Source: Amborella trichopoda
Lineage: Eukaryota > Streptophyta > Magnoliopsida > Amborellales > Amborellaceae
NCBI RefSeq assembly: GCF_000471905.2
Contig: NW_006499705.1
Location: 5,363,750 to 5,427,749 of the forward strand
Length of the DNA stretch: 64,000 nucleotides
Reading direction: 5' to 3'
The position numbers were made by a program, and so were the translations under genes. Each line of letters opens with the position of its first letter. Positions within the stretch are counted from its first letter, which is position 1. A model generated the notes under the pieces. That model was not told the DNA's origin. It searched no databases and saw only the letters and a list, made by a program, of their open reading frames with translations. This document shows positions 47,401 through 57,029 of the stretch, piece after piece.

Positions 47401-50037
47401 TTTGTGATGAGCTGGTTGCTATATGCAGAAGATTGGGCATGGTATAATGGATTAACCCTAAAATTCTCTCTTTTTTCTAAATAAATTGGATTTATCCTAT
47501 TATTCCATTTGCTATGATGTATGCGTTAGCATCTGTGCTATTGATTATTCTGCTAACAGTGTCTAACAATTTGTAGGAGTTCAATCCGAGGCCAGTTATT
47601 CCTTTTGCAAATGCCCGTCCAGAGAATGTTGAGCGTCTATTAGACCATGTGCATGGCAGAACATCAAAAACTCGACCTATTTTGCTGATTGTAATCCTAC
47701 CTGATGTAACTGGATCATTATATGGTACGCATTTCTAATGCTTGATGTGGTATTATTACATTCGCAATTTCTTCTTCTCCTACCTCCATTTTGTAATTTG
47801 TCTCTAAGCGAACATATGAAGGCTAATTTCATACTTTTCTAGTGCAGGCCAGTTGAAATGCTTATGTGAGACAAAGTATGGGATTATCTCACAATGCTGC
47901 AAGCCAAAACATGTTACCAAACCTAACAGGCAGCAGTATCTTGAGAACGTCGCTTTGAAAATTAATGTCAAGGTTTGAGCCATTTCTTCCTCTAATTATG
48001 TGCCAGTGCAATGGAAGGTTTGTGTTACTTACTTATCCAATTGTAGGTGGGTGGTCGAAATTCTGTGCTCATTGATGCAGTACAAAAAAGAATTCCTATG
48101 GTGACAGACCAGCCAACAATAATATTTGGTGCTGATGTCACCCATCCTCAACCAGGGGAGGACTCGAGTCCTTCCATTGCAGCGGTATGAGTCCAGAATT
48201 ATTTCATATAAAGAAGAAGCTATTACTGATCAAATAATAAAAACACTAATAATGCTTCAATGCAAGTCACTAATTTCATAAAAAGGGTCATTAATTCCAT
48301 AACATCGAAAATTCCATGGGATCTCTTCCATCTCTCTATGTTGTTCATGATGATGAATACCTTCTTGATGACCCATAGAATGCTGTTGTAGGTTGCGGCT
48401 TCACAAGATTGGCCAGAGATCACAAAATATAAGGTCATGGTTTCAACTCAAGCCCATCGGAGGGAAATAATCACTGATTTGTACACTTGTCAGCATCTTC
48501 CAACTGGACTTGTACATGGTGGTATGATTCGGTAAGTGACAAATCTAATATGGAAGAACCATACTCGTTAATTACACTCTGTTTTCCTATTACCATTCGA
48601 CCTGTGTATTTTTGTTACCATTTGACGTGATATATAGGAAACACACTCCTAATCGTATTTTATGTGGTTTTGTATCTTGTAAATTTGTGTTTTTGTCGAA
48701 GAGAATAGTAGCAGGCCACTTGTTTACAAATTGTTGATGATGTTCTTGTTAGGGAGCTTCTGATTTCGTTCTGGAGAGAAAACAGATTGAAGCCTCAGCG
48801 GATCATCTTCTATAGGTGAAAATAGTTGTTGAAAATTATTTACAGAGCAGTACATCATCTCCTTTTATTGTCTGGTAATGCTTCGATTTTCTATGATGCT
48901 CTCTGTCAGAGATGGAGTTAGTGAGGGCCAGTTCGCTCAAGTCTTGCTTGAAGAGATGGATGCAGTCCGCAAGGTAGAGTTCAGAGGAGTTCTTTCCTGC
49001 TGTGGCATTGATTTTTTGAATTTTTCCATTTGGTTATAGAATTCTGATTTATTTTACCAAATAATAGGCCTGTGCTTCATTGGAGGTGGGTTATCTGCCT
49101 CCTGTGACTTTTATTGTCTGTCAAAAGCGACATCGCACCCGATTGTTCGCGAATAATCACAACAACCAGAGTTCAGTCGATAGGAGTGGGAATGTTTTAC
49201 CTGGTAATGATCACTAATTGTTCTTAGAGCCAATGTTTCCATTGTATTTCGACTTGGGAATGTGCGTAACTGAGTTCACATATTGGTAGGTACTGTGGTT
49301 GATACGAAAATTTGCCACCCAACCGAATTTGATTTCTTTCTGTGTAGTCATGCTGGTATACAGGTAACTTCACTGAAATATAAAAGTTATTGATTTCTTG
49401 TCTTATTTTTGTAAAATTATTTTGGGAAAATTTTGTGTAATGCACATCTCTCTCTTGCACCGAGTGATTACGCAATGGATTTTGTAGGGTACCAGCAGGC
49501 CTGCTCACTATCATGTTCTCTTTGATGAGAACAACTTTACTGCTGATGGCCTTCAAAGCCTAACCAACAATTTGTGTTATACGTAAGTCATGTCTTTTGT
49601 TATTTAAGTTTCACCCAACTCTATGATTACGGTGTCTGAAAAAGACAAGGAAGAAAAGAGCCCATGTTTTGGGTTTTATGATACTGAGATATTTAGTCCT
49701 TCAGACTCCTTTTTCATTCTAGACTATTTTGGTTGGTCCATTTCAGATATGCGCGTTGCACCCGCTCAGTTTCTATAGGTAATTTCTCATTTTCTACTGA
49801 CGGATAGAGGGACTTGTATCAACTAAAGTTATAACACATATGGTCTGATTTGCCAATGCAGTTCCTCCAGCTTATTATGCACACCTTGGTGCATTTCGAG
49901 CAAGGTATTACTTGGATCCAAATCTCTCAGACAGTGGGTCGGTTGCGGATAGGGGTAACAGAGAGGCGGGGGATGTTGCTATAAGGCGTCTACCTGATAT
50001 CCATAACGACGTTAAGAATGTGATGTTTTTTTGTTGA
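38454..50037 (+). CDS. AGO5: Argonaute protein, AGO1/AGO5/AGO10 clade, best fit AGO5
   Basis: Small-RNA-guided slicer. Twenty-two exons: 38454-39113, 40244-40452, 45014-45163, 45310-45443, 45619-45725, 45980-46077, 46296-46434, 46520-46636, 46845-46952, 47053-47124, 47322-47441, 47577-47724, 47848-47972, 48047-48184, 48392-48531, 48753-48815, 48910-48973, 49068-49203, 49290-49363, 49488-49582, 49747-49778, 49862-50037. All are GT-AG, phases agree, 3105 nt, 1034 aa. Visible in order: Ser/Thr/Pro repeat N-terminus (32-127), N domain from about [11 protein letters not shown] (197), [25 protein letters not shown], and PIWI with [20 protein letters not shown]. The slicer tetrad is intact: Asp759, Glu800, Asp844, His984. 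The C-terminus VMFFC matches the clade's M(F/Y)(F/Y)C ending. Phrases such as [29 protein letters not shown] and [14 protein letters not shown] are closer to remembered AGO5 than AGO1. There is no RGG-type N-terminus. Intron 2 is 4.6 kb. The start is the first ATG after the TATA. Confidence 0.95.
38545..38835 (+). repeat. Coding tandem repeat in AGO exon 1 (STRAPP units)
   Basis: Eight units beginning STRAPP or STRAAP occur at residues 32-127. They come as two alternating types, [14 protein letters not shown] and [11 protein letters not shown], with near-identical DNA (ACTAGAGCTCCGCC recurs). The variation in order suggests unequal exchange. The segment is likely disordered. Confidence 0.9.
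39180..40175. repeat. Degenerate ~65-bp tandem repeat filling AGO intron 1
   Basis: The phrase TTTTAGCTCTTGTTGATTTG (with variants) followed by GTCATATCTCTGCAAAT and a GCAATGTGAAATGAT-like block recurs about ten to twelve times, roughly every 45-75 bp. An (AT)n tract follows at about 40175-40196. Confidence 0.75.
41723..42115. mobile_element. MITE, AGGCTTTATGAAAA subfamily, in AGO intron 2
   Basis: Left end GGATGGAGGTTTAATAAGGCC and right end TAGCCCTATCAAACCATCTTCC are inverted. Flanks TTATGTAAA and TTGTCCAAA agree at 6 of 9. Interior follows 27125-27420. Confidence 0.65.
43012..43195 (+). mobile_element. Probable tRNA-derived SINE in AGO intron 2
   Basis: TAGCGAAGTGG at 43019-43029 fits a Pol III A box (TRGCNNAGYGG), and AGTTCGAGCTT at 43062-43072 fits a B box (GGTTCGANNCC) with two or three mismatches. 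The spacing of 32 nt is normal for tRNA-derived SINEs. The 3' end is uncertain; an ATTATTATTATTTTTAATAA tail near 43178-43197 is a candidate. Confidence 0.5.
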
Positions 50038-50204
50038 TTTTAGGGGTTGGTAACTGACGAAGCCAATTTCTTCAAAGGTTTGAAAACTTGAATTTCATTT
50101 AGATCCTCTCAAGAGTTGAATGCATGATAGCGATGTCATGTCTTGCTTTTGTTGTTGATATGCACAGAGTCTGTTTTGGGTTTTTGTAAATTTTTATTTT
50201 TGAA

Positions 50205-50442
50205 GGTCTTGTAAATGATCCATAAAAATTGTGAATTGTACTTTTTTTAAGATCTTGTAAATGATCCATTTTTGTGAATTCTACTTTTTTTAAGATCTTG
50301 TAAATGAAGATCTTGTAAATGATCCATTTTTGTGAATTCTACTTTTTTTAAGATCTTGTAAATGAAGATCTTGTAAATGATCCATTTTTGTGAACTCTAC
50401 TTTTTTTAAGATCTTGTAAATGAAGATCTTGTAAATGATCCT
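50205..50442 (+). repeat. Tandem repeat in the AGO 3' untranslated region
   Basis: Begins about 170 nt after the stop codon. The phrase CTTGTAAATGA occurs eight times, in units of about 58-70 bp with GATCCATTTTTGTGAATTCTA and ACTTTTTTTAAGAT. The last three units each carry the phrase twice. It is probably transcribed as part of the 3' UTR. Confidence 0.8.
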
Positions 50443-51944
50443 CAAGTGACTGTAGTTAAAAGCTTTTGTGCTTTGCCGTTCTTGATGATGTTGATCAGCC
50501 TTTTGGTGGCTTGTGATTAATGGCTGCTTTTTAAGATGTGATGTTAAGAATTTGGCATTCGCATTTTCTAAAATCGATCAATTCGGATTGGTAATCTCTG
50601 GGTTTTTTATCTCTAGATCTCATGAGATGTTATTTTCTTGGTACTCGTTGTTTGGATGGTAGAGATGAATTCTGCTGAAGTCCAACAGTGGGTTGCTGGT
50701 AATTTAGTGTACGCATGGATCCCACTTCTATAGATACCTCCTCTAGGTCACGTTAGCGAATCCTTGCCACCCATAAGAAATCCTAATCGACCATCTCTCT
50801 TTTATATGGGATCATATACTATGAAACCAATTGGTCATATTATTCTGTTGCCTCCCCTACTCAACTGATTGAGTCCTCTGACATGGTTCATTCGGTTGAT
50901 GACTCGGACTTGGGACCCAGCGATTCCGCGCCCAGGTCATTCTTGTCAAAACGTGTTAAAAAACAGAAATTGATTTAAGGCAAACCATTCTGGTATTGGA
51001 GTAAAAAAAAATCAGTCTCCAGGAACGAGCTCTCTGGGAAGGGAAATTGTAGTTTGATCCACATGATCAATGTAATTGCATGGTCATCAGCGTCATCGCT
51101 GTAGAAGAGTAGTACAGTTGAGTCAATAACATGTGTTGTTCTCCTTCCATCACCATCCAACCCATTTATGGAACATTGGTGACCCTCATGACCATCATTG
51201 CCATATGGATCATGTCAGCAAGTAATGCTTTCTCCCGAAGAAGAGGGAGCATAGTGTACACTAACTCCACGTGAAAAACCTTCATGAAAGAATATCCTTG
51301 ATGTGAAATATTGAACATACTGACTACTGAAGAACAAAATTAAATAGAAAAAAAGGAGCATATAGGATCCCATACTGTGCACTACCTCCAGGTGAAAGAC
51401 CTTCGTGGAAGGATATCTTTTGATGTCTCCAGGTGAAAGACCTTCAAGGAAGAATATCTTTGATGTGAAAAATTGGATGCTCCTGAGAACAACAAGTTGA
51501 TTATTTTCATAAATAGAAAATAAGTTTTGAAGTTTTTCAAGATTTTAAGCTTACCATCTAAAAATTGGACTCTCTGTTGAATCTTGAGATGTTATTTTTT
51601 CAGGCACCTACACAATGACTTGAAAATTTTATCTAAGGGTAATTGCTAGATTGAAGAAGTTACATCCCCAAACATTTCCGAGCCTAAAAATACGCCACGA
51701 AATCTTTTAGCAAAATAAAAGCAGCCTTGTAACATTCACAAGAAAAAGAGAAAGAAGAGAAAATCCTTTCTTTGATTTCGACCAAAACGCTTTCAAGTTA
51801 GAGAAGAATTATGGTGCAAACCACTCTGACTTTTGCAAAACATGGAATAAACCTGTTATGGTAGCCATCACATACTGTAAAAGGCAACGGCGGCAATATC
51901 TCTTGAGTTATTTTTCAATGCTTGGGTCTTGTTTTGTTATGAGA
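50443..51944. other. Intergenic, no gene seen
   Basis: Contains the presumed end of the AGO transcript and then repeat-like sequence. GTGAAAGACCTTC(A/G) recurs near 51270, 51390 and 51430 with AATATC(T/C)TTGATGTG, a small local duplication. A TTGAAGA/AAGAAGTTACATC block near 51640 resembles 36690-36720. Confidence 0.35.
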
Positions 51945-52105
51945 TAAAAATATATGCTGAACATGTCAAAATTTCACAGGGTTGGCTAAAACCTTAGTGT
52001 ATTATTCCTTGCATTCTTATTAGATAAGATATATGCTGAACATGTCAAAATTTCACAGGGTTGGCTAAAACCTTAGTGTATTATTCCTTGCATTCTCATT
52101 GATGT
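51945..52105. repeat. Two-copy tandem repeat, period 79 bp
   Basis: TATATGCTGAACATGTCAAA starts at 51951 and again at 52030. The copies are nearly identical through CCTTGCATTCT. Confidence 0.9.
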
Positions 52106-52155
52106 GTCTTCCACGTGGTATGCGCATTCCATGGAGCTGAGTAAAAAAAAAAAAA

Positions 52156-52532
52156 CGCTGTGTGGTTTGTATAAGGCCGAGGACCTAAACAATCAAAGTA
52201 AGGTGCACTTTCAAATAGAATCAAAAGATATTGATTGAATACTACAAATCTTTGTGATGGGCCGAAAATTTATTTTCATCTCTAATTATAAAATTCAAAG
52301 CTTAACAAATGGTGTAGATCGAGCAAACAATTGAAAATTGACGGTCCAAAAAAGCATTACAAAATGCACTATTTCCAAGACTTCAAATTCATTTTTTCTC
52401 ATGTCTATGCATGTTGAGGTTGATATGATCAATTTGAGGATTTTTGGGCATCGAAACAAGCTCTTCTAGTGAAATTTTTGAGGTGCGCCTTAATTTGATT
52501 GTTTAGGACCTCGCCTCGTATAAATCTTTTCC
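52156..52532 (+). mobile_element. MITE, GTTTGTATAGAGCC family, inserted in an A-run
   Basis: Both flanks are A-runs of nine or more. Left GTGGTTTGTATAAGGCCGAGG and right CCTCGCCTCGTATAAATC are inverted; interior follows 32727-33101. Confidence 0.7.
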
Positions 52533-54181
52533 AAAAAAAAAGAATTCAACTCTATGTTTTTTTCCGTATTAAAAAAACCTCACTCCTAAATGTTGCTGGG
52601 AAATGCGTATATAATTTATGTCTGTATGGAAACTCACGACCTTTGATTAGACAGTTGGGAAAGTGAGTGATAATATTTTTTTTTTTTTTGATAAAATAAA
52701 GTGAATGATAATATCACGCATCGATTAAACGTTCAAAAAAGATAATATCATGCATCGACCTGACAAACAAATCTAGTGCCAACATGTGATATTGTCCTTC
52801 GCTCGCTCCTTAGTTTCTTATTAAAATCGAATGGTTGGATGTCTCTAAACAATATTCATGTATATTCATGGGGAGATATAGAAAAAGCACCCATACTGAA
52901 AGGCATCATAACACCCCACTACATTTTTTTATCCATTGCGTATAGGTGTCCATCATCCCTACTCAAGGATGGATAGTGGAGGAGAATTGTTACCCTTCAA
53001 AATGAATCGCATGCTTTCAACATGACAATGATTTGGAATAACATGCTCTTTTTATTGTGTTAAGCTCTTTTTTTTCTTTTTTTTTTTTATGTTATAAAAA
53101 TCTTTCAAGAGTTTGTTTATATAACTTCAAGCAAACCTCCAATTTTGTGATATCAAATCTAAAAACTAAAAAAAATAAGAGGAGAAATCTAATTAGTAGT
53201 AAGCTTATAACTACGGTTAGTGCATTCAATGATAAATTAGGCTAGGACAATGGATGAGATTGAAGAGGTATTTAATTATATTACTTCATGATGGTGTTAT
53301 TTATAATAATTTCGTTTTTGCTTGCCCATGGTCGATCTATTCTTTCTGTTAGATGGTGTTATTTATAATGATTTCGTTTTTGCTTGCCCATAGTCGATCT
53401 ATTCTTTCGATCAAATCTCAAGGTAAAAATTGGATTTATGGATTTTATAAATTAGATAATTTTCACACTCAAATGATCTCTCTTTTCTAAATCGCTTAAC
53501 GTAGATCTCACTTTAATCTCTCTCCAAAGATCAAAGCTAAAAATAAATAAATTGAATAGAATATTTAAATTAAATAATTCAATTCAATATTTTAATTCTA
53601 TATTAGATTATTATTCTACGTTTATTTTCAAATTTTTTTATTTGAATTCCAAATATCAAAATATTCATTTTATTAATATTTCATAATATGTTGAATATTG
53701 ATTCCATTAAGAATAAAAGATAGTTTTTGCGTCTGTGATAGTGGATAGGGCCAACCAATTGTTTAAGTGAAATAAATAATCAAACTAAACTTACGGACTA
53801 GAGGAAATAGATTTGTCTATCTACGATCTAATTATATTGGTATAGATTTTCGGTTTCGATTACCAAGGAATAGAAGCTTTGCCAATTAAATCTGAAGATT
53901 CACTGTGCTCGGCACCAAGAGGATTATTAGTTAGTGCGTATCATTTTAAGATAATACAATATGGTGTGGATCAACCAGAAGAGGTATGTATAAAAGTATT
54001 TGCCGCTTAAACAAGACTCGTATTTAAGCCTTAGGTAGTTGTTAGATCGAGATCCATATGAGGGTTTTGCCATATATAAGAGAATAAGAGATCAATAATA
54101 GATACCGAGCACGATCGGAAGGAGGATAGGTGTACTGAACCCGGTTAATCTCCGGCACTCTCTTTTTGTTTATTGCCATAT
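52533..54181. other. Intergenic, no gene seen
   Basis: AT-rich. Includes a two-copy tandem duplication with period 62 bp at about 53290-53408 (GATGGTGTTATTTATAAT...). The stretch 53725-54175 has a look of LTR-like DNA (late TATA-like and AATAAGAGATCAATAAT motifs), but no paired ends or flanking duplication were found. Confidence 0.35.
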
Positions 54182-54190
54182 TTAATTATA

Positions 54191-54581
54191 GGGTGCGATT
54201 TGTATAGAGCCTAGGCTCTAAACAATCAAATTAGAGCCTACCTTCAAATAGTATCAAGAAATGTAGTTTTAATACTGAAAATATTTGGATAGCCTTAACA
54301 TATATTTTCATCTTTATTTATAAACTTTAAAGCTTAAAAAATAATGTAGATCGATAGATCTACGAAAACTCGAAAATCTTGAAAATTGACGGTCCAAAAA
54401 TGCGTTACAAAATATACTATTTCCAAAACTTGAAATCCATTTTTTTCTCATCTTCATGCATCTTGATGTCGGGATGATCAATTTGAGGATATTTGAGCAT
54501 AAAAAAAATCTGTTCTAGTGAAATTTTTGTGGTAGGCTCAAATTTGATTGTTTAGAGCCTCGGCTCTATATAAACTTTTGC
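54191..54581 (+). mobile_element. MITE, GTTTGTATAGAGCC family, perfect 9-bp duplication
   Basis: Flanked by TTAATTATA at 54182-54190 and 54582-54590, 9 of 9. The ends are GGGTGCGATTTGTATAGAGCC and GGCTCTATATAAACTTTTGC. Interior follows 20863-21254 closely. Confidence 0.85.
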
Positions 54582-54779
54582 TTAATTATATTGTTTTTAT
54601 ATTCCCAAGCATAAGAATTCTTGTCATATTTAATTATATTCTACTTATATTCCCAAGCATAAGAATTGTGGATATATTTTTTGTTTAAAGAAAATTGATT
54701 TAATGACATTAAGGTTTTTAAGAACTTGATTTAATGGCATCAAGGTTTTTAAGATATTGGATTTGTTAGTTTTATTTTC

Positions 54780-55600
54780 TTTGCAGCAAGAGTTATTGTA
54801 ATAACAATGATTTTTGTCAAAAGAAAAGAAAACAAAAAAAGGGTGGAAAAATAAAAAATAAAAAATTATATTCCACGGCAAGATCACATAGACCAGAATA
54901 TTTTACCTGCCATTGATCAAGTGAGTGTTTCATTGCCTTTCAGGAATTTGTGCTTAACTGCATCTGTGTATTGATAGGTATTGTGGTTGACACTGGAATT
55001 TCTCTCTCTACATGATTTGGTTCATTTATGTAGTCAGCTTGTGTAGCCATTTTGTATAACTTCATTGAAAATTACTATTTTTTGTCTTATTTTTGTAAAA
55101 TAATTTTGGGCAAATTTTCTATACTGCATATGCCTTTCTCTAATGCACCGGGTGATCTTTCAATGGATTTTGCAGGTTTTAACTTCTATTTATGTCATGT
55201 GTAGTCATCTAGGCACACACGTGACTTCATTGAAATACAAAAGTTACTGATTTTTTTATCTTATTTTTGTAAAATAATCTTGGTACATATGTGAATTCAT
55301 TGAACTATAAAAGTTACTGATTTTTTTATCTTATTTTTGTAAAACAATGTTGGACAAATTTTGTGTAATGCACATCTTTCTCTCGTGCACGGGTGATTGT
55401 TGAATGAATTTTACAGGTGTTATTTTTATAAAATAATTTATCAATTATGCAAGTATTAGTTTTGTAAAATAATTTTTGATAATTTTTTTAGTAGTACACA
55501 TCTACGTGTCATACAGGGTATCTCATCTTTCTTTCATGCACTGGATGTCTCATTTAAGGTGATTATTGTTCAATGGATTTTGCAGATGTGAATCCATCCT
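54780..55600 (+). pseudogene. AGO gene fragment (exon 18 to intron 19), with intron 19 multiplied
   Basis: Sequence from about 54890 follows the AGO gene: AATATTTTACCTG (AGO AATGTTTTACCTG, end of exon 18), then an intron with GGAATTTGTGCTTAACTG, then GGTATTGTGGTTGACAC (exon 19 start GGTACTGTGGTTGATAC) and TTATGTAGTCA, then intron 19 TGTCTTATTTTTGTAAAATAATTTTGGGCAAATTTT and its acceptor. Exon 19 is decayed and does not encode the AGO residues. The intron 19 segment with its acceptor (AATGGATTTTGCAG-like) recurs about four times to 55590. The region before 54890 is a weaker match to exon 18 (TTTGTCAAAAG). It is not a processed copy, because introns are retained. Confidence 0.75.
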
Positions 55601-57029
55601 AGTCGTCTTGCAATGTGAATCTGATAGGGAAAAGATATTAGTAATGGTTAAAGCTTTTGCCGTTCAGATCCCCAAAGTGCAGAACAATCACCTAAATATA
55701 CGATGTTAAAACAAAGGTATAACTGGAATTGTTTAAAAGTTGTTAAAACAAAGGTATAACTATAATTGTTTAAAAGTTGTTAAAGCAAAGGCTGTTACTA
55801 AAATGTAACCCACTTCGAAAAAAAGTGTAAATGAATTAAATGTGATTTGTTGTTCTTAATTATATTGATGGTGATTTGTTGTTCTTCGTTATATTGATAG
55901 TTTATTCCTGAAAATTTTGACACAATCTAACATAGTATGAATTTTGAGATGGGATGTTAAGAATTTCCCGGTATTTTTTAAAATGATCAATTTAAACCCT
56001 TAAATCTGATTTAGAATCCTAGGTTCCACATAATTCTCATGTACCCAACATTATCCCATATATAATCTCTATCCATTGTGCTCTATATTGGACGGTAGAG
56101 ATCAACCTTTCCTCTGCTAAAGTTCATCTAGGTTCACTCCCATTAAATATCCCAGATCTGATAACTTGATAGTGTTTTTTCAAGGTTTATCGGTGCTATA
56201 AGGGCAGATTTTACGTTGGTTTCTAAGCCTTAAATTGATCAAACTATCCAAGGATTCCATATTTGGATTTGACAATTTAGATCGATTTTGACTAGATGGA
56301 TTTATTGAAATACCACCTTTGTATACTAAGCATATTTTTCAATCGAAAATGCTTTGATAGCTTTATCAAAATACGTAAATCCTCATCTTATAACTCATCG
56401 AAAATTGCAAGTCAAATATTGGAAAAACTTTACATCGATCATCTCGACTTGGACAATGGTTATAGGAAAAAATTAAGATTTCAAACTCTAAATTAGTGTA
56501 TATTGTATCAAATTATTTAGACCACCTATTTTGCCTTAAAAATAAATATTCACATATCCATAAAATCTGTACCAATTTTTTAGTTTCAAAATTTACTGCC
56601 AGTGTTGGAAATTGTTGTTAAAGCCATCACAGAGATTTCCATCACTGAAAATACTTTCTAGACGAAGATTTGAGGTGTGGCTTTATTTTGTTTTCTTAGA
56701 GCCTAGGAACCTCATCCTCTTTAATTAATGTGGTAGATTAAAAAAGTGCCTAGAATGTCTGTCTTAATGCAAAAACTGAAACATTTACAAAGGACATCAT
56801 TTTTTTTCTTTTCTTCTTAGGAATTTACAAAGACATTCTTAGACCCCAAATCAATGCATTGAAGTGGTTTGGCCCCTCCATATGCTTCCAATGCCCAAAG
56901 CCAAAGAAGCAGGCACCAAATATGAGAGATGAAACCCCTTGTTTTAGGGGCAACCATTCCCCTTAGGTCACATATCTCTCTCTCTCAAATTTGATAACCA
57001 CACCTTTCTTTCTCTCAAATTAACTTTGT
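55601..57029. other. Intergenic, no gene seen except a MITE fragment
   Basis: AT-rich. A short direct duplication TTAAAACAAAGGTATAACT lies near 55707 and 55742. The 3' flank of the DUF179 gene (minus strand) begins below 57030. A partial MITE occupies about 56360-56730. Confidence 0.4.
56360..56730. mobile_element. Degenerate MITE, AGGCTTTATGAAAA subfamily, inverted
   Basis: The right part, GAGGTGTGGCTTTATTTTGTTTTCTTAGAGCCTAGG, is the reverse complement of the left end of 41723-42115, and ATAACTCATCGAAAATTGCAA matches that copy's right end inverted. Ends not sharply defined. Confidence 0.55.

Noticed and set aside
53725-54175. Possible solo LTR
   Set aside because: It has TATA and polyadenylation-like phrases, but no TG...CA ends with a flanking 5-bp duplication could be fixed.
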